Notes: generated by a model not told the origin, from the letters alone. A stretch of 64,000 bases of DNA from Seison nebaliae (GCA_023231475.1 JALJEE010001258.1:104725-168724), one strand, 5' to 3'; shown: positions 33,201-47,338, numbered from the stretch's first letter. Numbers and translations: made by a program.

Positions 33201-36200
33201 ATGATTTTTATTCGAATATTTGAACGATCAAAACTTCGTTTCTCTTTCTCGAGAATTCGCGCGTCATACATATTTCGAATCATCAAATTTTGACGTTGCT
33301 CCTCCTCCCGATAATAGAAGATGAGAACTCGATTCTCATTTTGTTTAGATTCGAACGAATAAATTTCCGTATGTTGACTGGAATCGTGACGAAATTTCAT
33401 GAGAATGTCTTGAGCACAATGAGGGAATTGCAAATATATTTCTTTCTTCTCATTCTCACTCTCAACGTTCGTTGGAGACGATTGAATATTCTGGTGTGAT
33501 GTGTTCCGAAGAGTCTCCATCTGTTTTTTCATGATTTCCGAATCTGTCAAATATTTCAATGTTTGCGATTTCTGTTGTTGGAGATTCTTCAGGATCTCTT
33601 TCTCTCGTTTCGCTATCTCTTTCAAATCGTCGACGATCTGATTTAACTTTTGTCTATTGGATGAGAATCGATTTGAATTATTTTCCATATCGTCTGTCTC
33701 GTCATCGGAATGGTGACGAATTTCACGTCCCTTCTCGCACACATCGTCTTTGGAGGAAGTTGAATTGAGGAAATCAGTTTGACATGATGATTCGATCAAC
33801 ACATTCTTATTCTGACCGATACTCAATCGATGTTGATGTTCATTCGAATCGGAGAAATCGGATGAGAATTGTGTCATTTCCGAGAGATTCATATCACTCC
33901 TCATTTCGGAGGAAGGTGTCGATTTTGACTTACTTATCGTTTTCGAGTTCGTTTGAGATGGTAGTGGTGGGGGTGGTGGTGGCGGTGAAATGAAATGAAT
34001 CTTTTCACTCGACTCTAAATATTCATCGAATTCTTTATTTTTCTCGTCGAAAACATTTTCAATTTTATTCTCTTCATTCCAAGACAAATCCATTCGATTT
34101 CCATCAATTTCATCATCAAATTCTTTTATATTATCCAATTCGTTCGGACGAATTTGTTCGTCTTCCATTTTTAATGGCATTACAATTCCTTTCTCCAACG
34201 ACGGCAATGTGGAGAGTGTCGATTTTCGAATGGTCATCGAACCATCACATGATAATCGAGAAGTTGACAAAGTTGTCGATATTGTGGTGGGAATTCGGGT
34301 GGTAGTGGAGACAGGAGGAATGGAAAAGTTTGCTGATAATTCAATTATTACTGATTCATCTTCTTCCTCCTCTTCGATTGTTTCGAGACTTTTCTCTTCG
34401 AAATAATAAAGATCTTCATTGCTGTTCTCCAGACAATGATCGACCATCTCCTCATTCATCTTAGTTGTTGACGTATCTTCCAATTCCATCTGATTATCCT
34501 CATCAATCGATTCAACGATTTCTTTTCCCATAAAATTTTCATTCTCCTTCACCAATTCCTCCACAACCATTTCTTGATCATCATCTACCGTTTGTGACGA
34601 TTCTTTCAATTGCACATCCATTTCCGAATGTTCTTCGTTCTCAACATTCTCTACATTCTCTTCCATCATCTTCACATTCTCCTCTTCAACTGGGAGAGGT
34701 GGAGAAATGTCATTTCCAAAACCATCATCTGGTTTTTTCTCATCAATCGATAATTCTTTATTCGTCATCAATCCCGTCAGATCAGTAGGGTGTTTGTCCG
34801 TTCGGGAATTGTTGATGGTATCGTCTTCGTCCGTATCGGAAATCTCTTCCAATTTGATGGGAATATTTTTAATTTTCGATTCTTTCACTTCGTCAACATC
34901 GTCGGAACCGTTGGAGAAGGTAAACAGATCCTTATTTTCCAAACAATTCAATTCGATTTTGTTAACGAATTCCAGATTCTGTAGCAAATTCTGCGACAAC
35001 AACTCATCGGACGTGAACAATCGACGAAAACCGTCCGGTAACGGTGAGGTTATGGTCGGAATTTTTCTTAAATTCTGTTCACGATATTCGTTTAACGCAC
35101 ATTCCAAATCGACGAACGAAGACGAATCCGAATGTCCGCACGACGAATGACCGTCATTTAAATTATATTCGTTCTTCTCCAGATTGAGTGCCGTCGCCAA
35201 ATTTGACGAATTATTTTCGTTGAAATTAATTTTCAAATCATTTTTATTTCCATCATCAACAATGTGTTGATGGTCGTTTGGAATGAGCGCCGTGATAATG
35301 ACATCATTATTCTGATCGTTATTCGTTGTTGTTGTTGTTGGTTGGTCGTCTCTCGCTTTATATAAACATTCGAAAACTTTGACGACATCTCTCTCGTCTT
35401 CATGAAGACGATCGAGTGCCATAATAATTTTGTTTTCGGTCGAGTCTAATTGTTCGTTGATTTGATTCCGATTAGTTATCGTGGTTGTTGGTGGGGTGAC
35501 CGTGGTAGTCAAAGATGACGAATGTAATTTTCCATATCTTCGATTATCTATAGACGTTTCTTTATTCAATTTCCCCATCAAATCTTCAATATTTCCTGAG
35601 ATGTTTATGATTCGATCTTTCAACACATTTTTATCTTCCACCAAATTAACTTGTCCGGGAACGGATTGAATGAATCGATTTTGATTATTCATTTCCATTC
35701 GCTCGTACAGTGAACTCTCTTCCATTACCATCTTCTCCTCCATCAAATTCCGTTTCATATTCTCCAGAGAAATTATCGGAAATGTCTTGACTTCCATCAT
35801 TTCGTACGGATGTTCCTCGTCCGGATTCAACGTCGAATTCGAACTTTCACTTTCGATCGTTTTCTCCAATTTTCTTCCTTTCTTCTCCAATTCAATTTCC
35901 ATCAATCTGATTTCGTCATCTTTTCTTGATTTCTCTTGTTCGTTCAACGAACAATTATTTAAATTCTCATCAATCTGACAATTCACATCAATATCTTCTT
36001 CTTCTTCTTCAACTTCATCGTCAATTTCATCGTCAACTTCATCGTCAACTTCATCGTCGAATTGTCGATTGATCGGTAATTCTTCCGCCACATCATCTTC
36101 CGTCAAATGTAATCGACGTTTAGCATCGAATAATAAATTCTCACAAATATCTGAATGTTCGTCATCTTTCAAATTATCTGCATATCGACGAATGTATCGT

Positions 36201-39200
36201 AATCGTCGTTGTTTCAACGACAAATCTTCAAATTTGTTCTCTTTGTGTTGCATTTGTTCGAAGAATTCGATCTCTTTCGCAATCCCGCCACTTCTGCCGG
36301 AAGTGCACCGTTTCACTTTATCTCTCCCACTCGAATTTCGATTACGATGGAAAGACGACAAATTCTCGATCGGTCGTCCATTATTACTCCAACGAGCTAA
36401 TGGTCGAACGTTAAAATTCGTCTCATTCGCTCGTTCGATATCGGTGACGGAAGCGGTTGGTGTCACCATCTCCTTCGAATCTGTATTCTCATCCTTCATA
36501 TCATCATTGACATCTTCGATCGTATCATCATCTTCATCATTGGCGAGATTATTCAATTCTTTCTCATCATCATCATCATCACCATCGTCATCATCATCAT
36601 CATCGATTTGAAATTGTTCGATGAATTTATTTTCATCGAAATTTTCCATCAATTTATCATTTTTTATCCCCTCCATTTTCTCATAGTTCAAATTTTCATA
36701 AGAATCATCAATCGGATGATCGTCATCGTCGAACGAATTCGATCGATGAGCCAATCGACGACGTTTCTGTCGCCATTTTTCGATGAGAGACAATCGATTC
36801 TCACTCGAACTGTTATCACTACAATTCTCTTCGTTAGAAATTAGATCGATGAGTTTCTGATGTTGTTCGTCATTAAACGGATTTTGTTCATTCGTTAACG
36901 ATTGAGAGGAATTGTTCATTTCATTTCCATCATAATCTGTCACGGATGGTGTGATGAGTTCGGAGGAATTTCGAATTCTCTCACTCAACATTAATCGATC
37001 GACGTTGTCCGTTGACGTTTGGAGGTTTGTGGGACTAATCTCGTTATTATTCAGCGCATTATTCAACATTCTCATATGAGAATCGACCACATTAAAATTG
37101 ATTTTATTATCTTTCTCCTCTCTGGTCTCCTTCTTCTCCTCTCCGTCCATCGTATCGTTATTGGTGAGAATTATATTATCAGATTGAGTGATTAATTGTG
37201 TTCGTGCTAGAGCGAAATTTTCCCGATCACTTTTCCTGATAAGTTGAGGCATTTCAAACGCCAAACTATTCGCGTCATTCGGTGCAATGAACGAACCTTC
37301 AATACTCTCCTGTATCCAGACGTCACTGTTCAATTCGAACGTGATATCATCCGGATTGAAACGTGACATCGACATCGGCGATTGTTGTTTCAATTGCGAC
37401 TCCTCAATACTCTTCAGACGTTCTATATTTTTCAAATCTTCCGTTTTCACACACTCCTCCTCACAATAATTCATCAAACATTTCTCGTTTCTCATAAACG
37501 ACGTTGCCGAACTCTCATCATCGACACATTTCCGGAACTCTTCATTATCCGAATGATTCGATGATATTTCCATCAACAATTTTTGATTTTTTGAATTTTT
37601 TCCTTCATCATCATCATCGCCATCACCGTCATTATCGGAAATTTCATTTCGGCTTTTTGTACTTTTCTCTTTCTCCGTTTCCTCCTCCTCATATTCACCA
37701 TATTGATCCATATAATTTCTGTCGAATTTCTCATTGACATTTTCGTCATCATCTGATGATATTGGCGAGAGATAATCGTTCTGACTCGTTTTCTTCTCAT
37801 TCAGCGAATAGAAATATGATGTCTTTTCTCTTTTCTCATTGTCATTCTTCTCCGAATGATTTTCATCGTCACGATGATAGATATTCGAATCATCTTCATC
37901 TTCGTCAACTTCGTCGTCTTCACTCAAAAATAAATCACTCTCATCAAATCGACTTTGGATACGATGTTGTTGTAACGATTTAGTTTGAATTCGTTGATGA
38001 GAATAATTGAACGTATCGTCGTCATCTTCGCCCAAATCGCCACTCTTCTCATTATCAGTCACGTCCATATTCCTCTCTTCGTCATTAACGTCATCAGAAG
38101 GAATAATATCCGTCATCTTTTTCGGAGTAATTTCTACCACTTCATCCAAATCAATGTCAATGTTCTCATCGAATTCATCATCGAAATCGTCGTCGATTAA
38201 ATATTTCTTGTCCACTTGAATTCTCCCATTATTTCTCGTACATTTAGTGAGTAATTGATCGAAATTATCTTCCTCCTCTTTCATCACTTCCTCATTCATC
38301 ATTCCGTCCAGTTCGACTTCCTCTCGATTTGTTCTGTCATTTTCCTGATTATTTTCCTCTAATAAATAATCGGCGGAATTAGTTCCATTGTCGTCAGTGA
38401 TCAGATTGAAAATGTCAATGGTCGAATCTTGCTCATTCTCCATTTGACCCGACACATCAGTTACCGGCATCGATTGATTATCTGTTACGTCGTCATTACC
38501 GTTATCAATATCATCATCGACGATTTGTTGAGGTATCGATCGCTCCTCGATCACCCTCTCATCAGTCATCATTTTAACCATTTCTCCTCTCTCCAATGAG
38601 ACGTTCGGTGGTTGTATTTCACTCGTATCCTCCTCGTCATCGTCGTCGTCGTTCTGATATTTAAACGAATTATTTTTCCGTAAATGTGACCAATTTCGTC
38701 GGTTACAACTCATCAAATTGTTGTCGTCAATGAAGGAATTACGTCGAGAGGTTTGTTGACTCGAATACTCGTCTTCCGGTGGTCGGACATCTAACAGATT
38801 TTCGAAAAATGCCGTTTTCGCTGCCAATTTCACCGATTTCGATCGACGAGGAGCATTTTTGTTGAGATCATCATCGGACACTTTCGTCGAACTGATGGCG
38901 TCCTCGAAGAAGCGTTTACTATGACTAACATCGATTTTCGCCTGGACCAACGTGGAGGAAGCGAATCGACGTTGCAATTTATCGTTTCGCGAATATCGCA
39001 TCGATTCACCATCGAAATTCCGTCGAATATATGACACGTTGCCATGGACACGATTCTTTTGTAGCGACGACGCAGACGATGACGAACAATTCCCATTTTT
39101 CATTTGTCTCAGAAAATCAGTCGAATCGACATTATGATCGCTCATTTCATATCGTTCTTGCCAAAACGAAATTTTCTTCGAAATATTATTCAAATCGATC

Positions 39201-39286
39201 GATTCCTTACTGTTGTTGTTGTTGTTGTTTTTCATTTTTAGTAATTTATTAATTTCATTATCCATTTTCCTTATTGGTAATTTCTT

Positions 39287-39318
<32 letters not shown>

Positions 39319-39859
39319 CCGATCCATATGATAATGAAGTTGATTTGATATTGGTGTTGTTGTTGTTGTTGTTGTCGATGGGAATTGAAATTTCGTTTTC
39401 AAATTTCGTCTGTTCGTTAGGCAATTTGGATGTGGTTATTGGCGATGATGATGATGATTGATGATCGATCGTTCCACGTAATGGCGCTGTGAACGTGTGT
39501 GAAGATGACGAATTTGAATTAGTCAAGTTATCGATTGACGTGATATCTCGTTTCTCGATCGACAACGAATCACTACTTATCTCTTTACTGAAAATGTTGG
39601 AATCGGACGACGTATTATTCTGGTCGCTGTTGTCGAAACGTATTCGATGATCCTGCTCCAACAACATCTGATGATATTCGTTGGATGAGAGTCTCTTCTG
39701 TTGGACACTCTTCTTGATGTGGTAGCAATCGGAAGAGTTGGCGAATTGTAGTTGGTTGGTGGGCGTGATCATCGATTCATCTTTAATCGCATTAAACTTC
39801 TCGATAATGGACCGAAGTCCCTTCTTCACCGACTGATCATTCTTCTCACTATTTATCAT
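29260..39859 (-). CDS. Giant unrecognised protein, 3,496 residues, paralogue A
   Basis: Family unknown. Exon 1 is 29779-39859 (10 kb, open throughout), exon 2 is 29586-29726 and exon 3 is 29260-29528. Introns are 52 and 57 nt, all phase 1. The first 2,000 residues are mostly disordered, with acidic Asp/Glu, Asn and Ser runs and scattered FFE/FW motifs (KISFWQERYE, AKTAFFENLL, AKEIEFFEQM). A folded, strand-rich block (about 2144-2276, YYREEEQRQNLMIRNMYDAR to IVEYRLP) and the following helical part recur in the gene at 43258-46837. So do IEKWRQKRRR, NMLLYYENYL and IKIFLRRHDENGNKSYTDL. Residues 2552-2743 are 16 tandem 12-residue repeats. There is no signal peptide or membrane segment, so it is probably a cytoplasmic or cytoskeletal scaffold (inference). 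The ATG follows an in-frame stop, but an upstream exon cannot be excluded. Confidence 0.75.
31631..32206 (-). repeat. Coding minisatellite, 16 x 36 bp
   Basis: Sixteen head-to-tail 36-bp units encode MMEKS(E/Q)(N/T)(R/Q)NNFE with almost no other change. The variable positions follow a four-unit cycle over the second half: QTQ-QNR-QNR-ENR, then ETQ-QNR-QNR-ENQ. This shows recent amplification in 144-bp blocks. The reading frame is kept throughout. Paralogue B has no counterpart. Confidence 0.97.
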
Positions 39860-40087
39860 TTCAACTTACTAATTTTCTCTATTTTTTTTACTAACAATTC
39901 ATTAGAGAGCAATTCATCCACCAAATGTGTCAATTTGAAAATTATTCTGTAAAAATTAGGAAATTTAAAAAGTATTATTAACTGAAGATTGAAGGGAAGA
40001 AAATGATGGAAATCTCTCAAAATTCCATATGGAGAATTAAATATGACAAGTAAACAAGAGGAATGAACTAATCTACTCCAATTCTCT

Positions 40088-40129
40088 CCCTCCCTCCATC
40101 CCTCCATCCATCCATTCATCCATCCATCA
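40088..40129. repeat. CATC/CTCC tetranucleotide repeat
   Basis: Imperfect CCAT/CCTC repeat upstream of paralogue A. Confidence 0.75.
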
Positions 40130-40273
40130 CGAGAAAGTTAGATTAGTGGGAGAAAATCAATATTCGACGGAGAACCGATGAATGATGATGTGGATGATGA
40201 TAATGAGTAATCAAAAAAAGATGACGGATAATATTGACCGTTTGGTGGACGAAATGAGTTGGATGAACAAATA

Positions 40274-40283
40274 TATAAAAACT
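40274..40283 (+). promoter_or_regulatory. Orphan TATA-like element
   Basis: TATATAAAAA is followed 25-35 bases later by a mixed-composition stretch (agtcggaccagtcggttg) unlike the AT-rich surroundings. It looks like a plus-strand core promoter, but no open frame follows. If real it may drive a noncoding RNA. Confidence 0.25.
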
Positions 40284-40844
40284 AGTTGTAGTCGGACCAG
40301 TCGGTTGTTAGCTAATCATAATGATGATTATGAGAATAATAAATAACAAACAAGATTTGGATAGAAATCGAAATTGAACGACTGAGAGCAATCATGAAAT
40401 GGGAGAAGAAATTGAACGAAATGAACGGACGATGGTAGATGATCGACCTCATTTTACGCATATTTGAGGTCATCATCAATTCATAAAATGCTAGCGTCAC
40501 TATCAAACTCTATTTGGCTCGTTCACCTCCGTCGTCTCGTCTCCGCTTCACGTACACACATGTGTCGAATGGGAAGATGCAGATATGATGGATATATTGA
40601 GTGTGCCTTTAAACGTCCTTAATTCTCCAAACCCACCACAAGAAAATAATAATGGAGAAAATTAATGATATTATCGATTATTTTCAATTGTCTAAGTCAC
40701 TCCACATAACTCTCCACCAGCTCTTCCTCAACAATTCCCTTCTTCTTCTTCTTCTTCTTCTCGTTATTGTTATTCTTCTTCTTGTTGTTGTTGTTACTTC
40801 TCTTCTTAACTAATTCTTCTCCTTAGCAAGACTGAATTTCATAG

Positions 40845-40901
40845 GTAGATAGATAGAATAGATGGATAGATCGATCGATCGATGGATGGATAGATAGATC
40901 G
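40845..40901. repeat. GATA/GATC/GATG tetranucleotide repeat
   Basis: Imperfect tetranucleotide run in which GATA, GATG and GATC units alternate. Confidence 0.8.
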
Positions 40902-41566
40902 TATTCGATTTAGATGAAGGCATGTCATCAACTTTCTCTTTCCCGTTCGTTCTCATGGTGGAGATGAAAGGGCAGTAAAAAAAACCAGTTTAAATGTTTT
41001 ATTAATAAGGTATTCGCATTCAATTTGGTTGAATGAGTACAACAATTATGAATGAAGGTGGAGAAATGACAGCATTTTTTATTATTTAACTAAATAATGC
41101 CATTTGGAGATGAGGTGATGATGATGGTGATGGTTTGTGGTGGTGTATGTGCGTTTGGCCCATTCCCTCCAAAACATATTTCAATTATTCTCTCGTGAAA
41201 GAATGTTATTATATTTATCTTAAAAATTAATTATTTATAATTGTACTTCGGTCGACATCGACGAACTACTAAATAGATCTATCTTCACAATCAATCTATA
41301 TCGATCCCCATCTCTCTCATCCATCTATCCATCTTCTTTGTAAGTTGACTCATTTCTCCTTTTCACTTGTCGCCTCTTCGCTGGCTACATTCCCTCTCGA
41401 ATTCAATAGAGTGAAACTTGAAAAATATTTTATCTGTTTAATTCATTTCGTGGCGTTAAATCTCCCCCATCCAATATATGAAGACAATGATCCAATCATG
41501 CAGAACTGCTCGGTCAATTTGAACGGAAAGAATTGGACTCCATTCTCTAATCATAACATTCGACTG

Positions 41567-41612
41567 ATACTACTACTACTACTATTATTATTATTACTAC
41601 TACTATTACTAT

Positions 41613-41647
<35 letters not shown>

Positions 41648-41650
41648 GTA
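41567..41650. repeat. CTA/TTA trinucleotide microsatellite
   Basis: About 28 units of ACT with an ATT block, intergenic. It reads as poly-Leu in one frame but has no flanking coding signal. Confidence 0.85.
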
Positions 41651-43257
41651 CGTATACTTCGAAAGATCATTTCAATTCCTCCCCACTACCACACATCCCA
41701 CCTTTTTAAAATTCGTCTATGATTATTGATTTTTAATCGACTTCTCTTCACCCCACCCCACCAATTCGTTTGAATTCAAATTGCATACAACACCGAAATA
41801 TTATTGGCAACAAATAATTTACCATTTGACCACCACCACCAACAACAACAACACTCACATTGTGAACTTTATAGTTTTGATTTTACTATCCTCTCTCGTC
41901 ATTATTAATCGGCTTTCCTTTTCAACACCTCTCTAAAAAGTGGTTGAACTAAACATTCAACCCAATAAAGACAATAATATTGGAGAACAATATGTTTCAT
42001 AAACATTTAACATTAAAACTCCTAATCAGCGAACAAAGCAGTTAAATATCAACTATTTATATGTTACCCAAAAACAAAGTCGAATGAGAGAAATAGATAT
42101 TCAAATATAACGACAGCGCTGGAGGAGATAAATGGTGGAAAAAATTGTTTTTTAGTTTCTAAAGAAACGACTTGTATATCTCTCCCTTTATATTGCTATA
42201 ATTTTGGAAAAGAAAAAAGAGTTTCGATATTGTCATAAACGATGTTATTGTTTCATACGTATTATTATCTCAGCCACTTTTCAAAAGTTGAAATTCTTTC
42301 TCTTGTTAATGATAGACGATGAATTGAACTGTCTATAAAACTAGCGAGAATTGTAGTAAAAAAGGGCCCGGAAAGATAATCGTCAAGATATCCGATCGGG
42401 CTACTTATTTTAAATCATCAGAAATCATTCTTGTATTGAACTGCGTTTAGAGCAAGAATCTCTTTCACTTAATCAATGGAAGTTGAGGTGATGATTGGAA
42501 AGTAACACCTCGTGCGGGGAGGAACCTCGTTAAATAGAGATACAGTTGAACTTCTCCGTTCGAATTGAACGGGACAATGAGAGTTAAAATGTTTGTGAAA
42601 ATCTTTAAAAAATTGATGAGAAACATCGTTTTGTGTTGATTGAGTTACTGTTTCGTCGTATAAGAAAGTAATAAAATGAAAACAATCACACTTCCGCCTC
42701 GATGACAATACGGTGAATAAGAATGGTGAACGGAAATATATGAACAATTTGAAATATTTCTGAATCGACTCGTCGAGTCCATCGACACAGCTCGCACTAA
42801 TATGACATTCGACTCTACGATTATGCGAATGGGATAAATATTAAAACAAATCGAACTATGAGCAATTCATTAGGTCGAACAGCATCACGCTATTTCACTT
42901 TTTGATATTTCCTCAACTTTCACTTTTCACATTTCCTTCACCACATCTCTACATTCCTCCACTTCGTGTGATACTCGACTTCTTAACGATCTCTCAATCA
43001 AATCTTCCTTCTCCAACCGTTTTCTTGCAGATTTTCTTCCCATCGCCACTCTCCCACTTACCATTTACTGCAGACGATTTTTCAATATTTTTTGAATATT
43101 TTTTAATGTAAAAATGAAAAAAAATTTTAATTATCTAAATTAAATTAATTATTTAATTATATATGAAAATTATTTTTGAAAGAGAAAGAAAAGTTGAAAA
43201 GAAATTTTCATAAGAATCATCATGATGATGATTATAATAAAGTAGGAAATGATAAAT

Positions 43258-46200
43258 TTATTTTTTCGCTTTTCTCATTTGCTGTTGTTGGCGACTGTTG
43301 GACATCCACGCTTTCGAGTAGTTAATGTTATCGCAACTGTCTAAAGAAATGAGAGAGAATAAAGAATTAGGAATCGGAGAAGAGAAAGAGAATAGAACGA
43401 GATGGATTTGTATTTAAATTCGTGTTTGTTTGCGTCCGCTTCTTATATCGATGGAGGAGTGATATGTTATCAGATTGATTGACGTTCTTGCAGGAATCGC
43501 GTTTCGGTTTGGTGAGAGTGGAGTTGACATGTTGAGTTGATCGACGACCATCATTCAATTTCGAATGAGTTGAATCGTTGTTAGATAATCGAATGATTTC
43601 CGTATAATTATTTTTACCAAGTACATTCCTCTTACGAAGGACGACTTGGACGACGTTGGAGGACGGATCGTTTTTTTCTTTGTTCGCCATTTGGATTGAT
43701 GAAAGTGACGCGGATTGTGGTGGCATTTGTCTCATCTGATTAATTCGTCTCAACGAGTCAGTCGATCGATTGAGAATCGATTGATTATTATGATGATGAT
43801 TTAATGGAATCATTCTATTATTCTTTTGTCTCACATTAGTCGGATCGTTCGGTCGATATTGGTGCAGGTTATTCGTTTTCCGTTTTTTCATATGAAATTG
43901 TTCACCATTTTGTACGGTTTGATTCCTCCTCGTACTATTCTGTTGTATATACCACTCATAATACGCCAACATATTATTCAACTCATCTCTCGTATGAACA
44001 TTATCAGAAATCATACCGTTATCTGTTATTCCGTTCGTATTATAAAAATTGGTCTTCATAAACATTTCCGTCCGGCCTAAGCCACTTTGTGGTCGCTGTT
44101 CAATTCCGTTCGAATCAAACAAAAAATTACTTTTGTTGTTGTTGTTGTTGTCGCCTAATAACCTCTCACAGGATTTCGAAGTTTTTTCTTTAAATTTCGA
44201 TTTCGTTTTCGAATCATTGTTACTCTGATGTGTGGTGGAGATGTTGCTACTGAACGAATCGTTCATGTTGGAAAAGCGACTCAATGATTTAGTGAATGGG
44301 ACGGATGTGATGGACTTTCGATATTTCATGGCGTGACGTTTCCGTTCGGCGAGTGAAGTCGACAAAAAATTGTTGGAAACTTCGACTCGTTTCGGCCAAT
44401 TGTTTATTGCGCTCAAGGCGAAAACTGACGACCAATATTGTTCTTCAAACGAATGATAATATTTCCTAGACAATCGATTCAACTTCGCACTGATATATCG
44501 TTTGAAGAGACGACTATTCTTTTGTTGGGCGTGATTGGTCGTTGAACGGAAACAACGAACATTTGACGATTCCATGAAAAAATCGGAGGAATGAGAACGT
44601 CGTCGACAAGTGGATGAGTTGTTGGATTTGATTCGGAAGAAAATGTCGTCCTTCATTTCGTTGTGCCATGTGACGGTATAGATACGATAAAAAACGGTTT
44701 TCCAATTCAAATCGTCACTCGTTTTATTTCGAATGAGATGATTGTTGAATCGTTTCTCAATGAATTGAGTGGACAACAAACGAATATTTTGTAATCGAGT
44801 CTGTTCTTCATTCATCAATCGATGAACGTCATTCTTCCAATCGATCGATTCGTTTCTTTCTTTGCAGGAATTTCTCAGAATTAACGAATCGCGAAAACTC
44901 TTCGAATATCTTTCCATTCTACTTTTATTATTATTTTTATCGATTTTGTTCGATCTCAAAAAATTTTCAAATTTCAAAAATTCTTCTTTCAATTCATTGA
45001 ACATTCGTCGTCGATAGAGAACGGAAAGAATCGATGACGAATTTGAGCTTTTCTGAGTCGATTTCTTCATGATCAATTTGGAGTTTGTTAAAAAATCGAG
45101 TTGAATTTGAATGTCAGTCAAGTCGAAAGTGAGACAACTTAATTTGAGACAATTCCAATCGGTAATATAAAAATCGCTCAATCGTCGACGGAAACTATAA
45201 AGAATCGTTAGTGATGGTATTAAATGAGTGAGAGAACAATGATTTGGATCGATGTCATTATTCAATCCGATCCATCGACAAATATCTGATAACACTTCAG
45301 GATATTGATTTGGCGTCATTATCGTTTCTAACGATGTTAATCGACTCGATTTATCGATTGCAAAAATAATTTGAATTTTTTCCTGATTTCTTTTATCGTT
45401 CGATGCTGATGGTAATCGATCATTCAATAGTAACGATAAACGATACTTGACGATACATTCACATTTGATCAATTTCATTTCACTGTTCAAGTATTGGAGT
45501 GTGATGAGATGACCATTTTTCCGTTCGTCCCATCTCGACGGCATATATTGTGTGGGCGCATAATTGTAAGTGAGAATGGTGAAACGTTTGATATCATCGT
45601 CTTTTAAGAAGGGACAAATCACTCGGAATGTTTCCATAGAACGACGATAAATTATCTTTTCTTCTTTCATTACACTGATATCGAAATGATTTCGAATGAC
45701 ATTCGTCTGTCTTTGTTCACTCGTCTGATAATAGAGGTAAAGATAAGAGGAAGGAAAACCGTCGGATTGACAAACAATTCGTTCGACATGTCCCTCTTTA
45801 CACGTCTTCATTCTCTCCAATAATATCATCGCTTCTCCGGGCAATTGAAGCATTTCTTGTTGAATTCGATTATCGTTCCGTTGACAATTTCGTCGCTTAA
45901 CGGAAAATTCGTGTTCGAACATTCTCCTCACAATCATCTCAATTTTCTCGTTCAACTGGTTCTCATGAGAATTCAATCGAACTCTCCTCTCATGTTTTCG
46001 GCGATCATCAGGTCGATTTTCATTGTTGTCGTTTTTATTCATTGAATCGTTCGTATAAAGACCGGGACGTGCAATCACTTTCACACAATCGGTATAAGTT
46101 AAATCATAATTATCATCATCTCTCATTTCTTCTTCGTCCTCTTCGTCGTCGTTGTCGACATTTTTCTCCAAATCCACATGACTATTCTGATCGTTATAAA

Positions 46201-46837
46201 ACGAATCATTTTCATGAAGTTGATCTTTCTCATTTGAATTTTCTATCTCTTTATTATTATTATTATTAACACTATTATTATTATTATTATTATTATTGTT
46301 GTATTGATGAAATTTAAAATTGACCAAATCCAATTTGACTAAATCATTCGTGTTTTCTGATGATGTTGGATCGTCTAAATCATCTTCATGTTGATCATCG
46401 TCTGTGTCACATGATGATTTGATGTGAGCTTCAGCGACGATCGACTGATTACGTTGTCGTCGACGCTCCTTCCATCGCTCCATTAGACAACGTAACTTCT
46501 CACTACAACTCTCGTCACTGGGATCGTCGCCGATTTGTTTTCCGACGGATTTCAATTGACGAACGGTACGGAACAATTCCTTCTCCTCCTCCGAACTATC
46601 GCGCGCAGAGAACAATTGTGTCCTCTTTTGAAATCCATCAAATTTGCGTTGGACGACGGAAGTTCGATTATCGAGTTTGTGCACATTCGGTGCAGTTCGA
46701 TAATTGGGAGTGGCGTTTTGAGCGACGGCATTGGACGAATCTCTCGATTTCCAGAAACGAATGGTTCGCGAAAAATCACCAGAAGTCAGGGGACGTGTAC
46801 GACGTTCGTCCTCGAACAATTCGCGATATGTCGACAT
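43258..46837 (-). CDS. Unrecognised large protein, paralogue B of the giant protein
   Basis: Two exons: 43399-46837 and 43258-43340 (58-nt intron, phase 1 as in paralogue A), giving 1,173 residues. Starts MSTYRELFEDERRTRP. Blocks shared with paralogue A, in the same order: RTIRFWKSRD near residue 25; MERWKERRRQRN; a folded block at about 329-465 (YYQTSEQRQTNVIRNHFDIS, FTILTYNYAPTQ, LQYLNSEMKLIKCECIVKYR); RRRSHSSDFFMESSNVRC; NMLAYYEWYI; and VQVVLRKRNVLGKNNYTEI. Same strand, next gene upstream, so a tandem duplication with strong divergence. It lacks most of the acidic N-terminal region and the 36-bp repeats. The C-terminal exon ends in a basic tail (MRKAKK). There is no signal peptide or membrane segment. 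Function unknown. Confidence 0.75.
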
Positions 46838-47338
46838 TCGCGGGTTTTGGAGTGATGGGAAAGATGCGACGAGAGTGTACGTAAGTAACGATCGGTGTAA
46901 CGGCAGTTGTTAGTCTCTTCCTTAATGTGATCGATCGATCGGGTCGGTCGGGATGAATAATTATAGAAATCGTTTTCTTCTCAACAATTATGATGATGAT
47001 GAATTGATAAAATTGATGATCGATTACAGGTGAAAAGCATCGGTTGCTTATATTCGCTAATTGTTTCACCTTCCTGCCCTCCCATCCTCTCACCACCTCC
47101 AATGAACAGACAATAAGAAATTTTTTCTCTTACGACGTACCATCATCATTATCATCATTATTATCATCATAATCCGTCCTCGTCATTATTCTGCATTATG
47201 ATTGGTGAGAAGAGAAGAGATTGAGAAGAGAATTGTTAGTTGATTAAAAAATTGTTTGGGAAAACTAACGAAAAGTAGAACACAATGACAATGGGGAAAG
47301 AATATTTGAATTTGAAATTGATACGCATCAACTATTCG
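46838..47338. other. Spacer between ABCG and paralogue B
   Basis: 501 bp, both neighbours minus strand. It serves as promoter of paralogue B and 3' side of the ABCG gene. An ATC/ATT run lies near 47141-47171. No gene seen. Confidence 0.45.

Larger units (their letters stand above)
39860..43257. other. 3.4 kb region between the two giant paralogues
   Basis: No protein gene found. It holds several microsatellites (CATC at about 40088-40129, TTC/TTG near 40742-40798, GATA/GATC at 40845-40901, CTA/TTA at 41567-41650). A 125-codon frame over the CTA run is poly-Leu noise. TATATAAAAA at 40274-40283 on the plus strand has no obvious downstream gene. Confidence 0.5.

Noticed and set aside
41345-41722. 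Plus-strand frame with a run of about 30 leucines
   Set aside because: It is produced by the CTA/TTA microsatellite at 41567-41650. The flanks lack coding character and no start or splice context is convincing.
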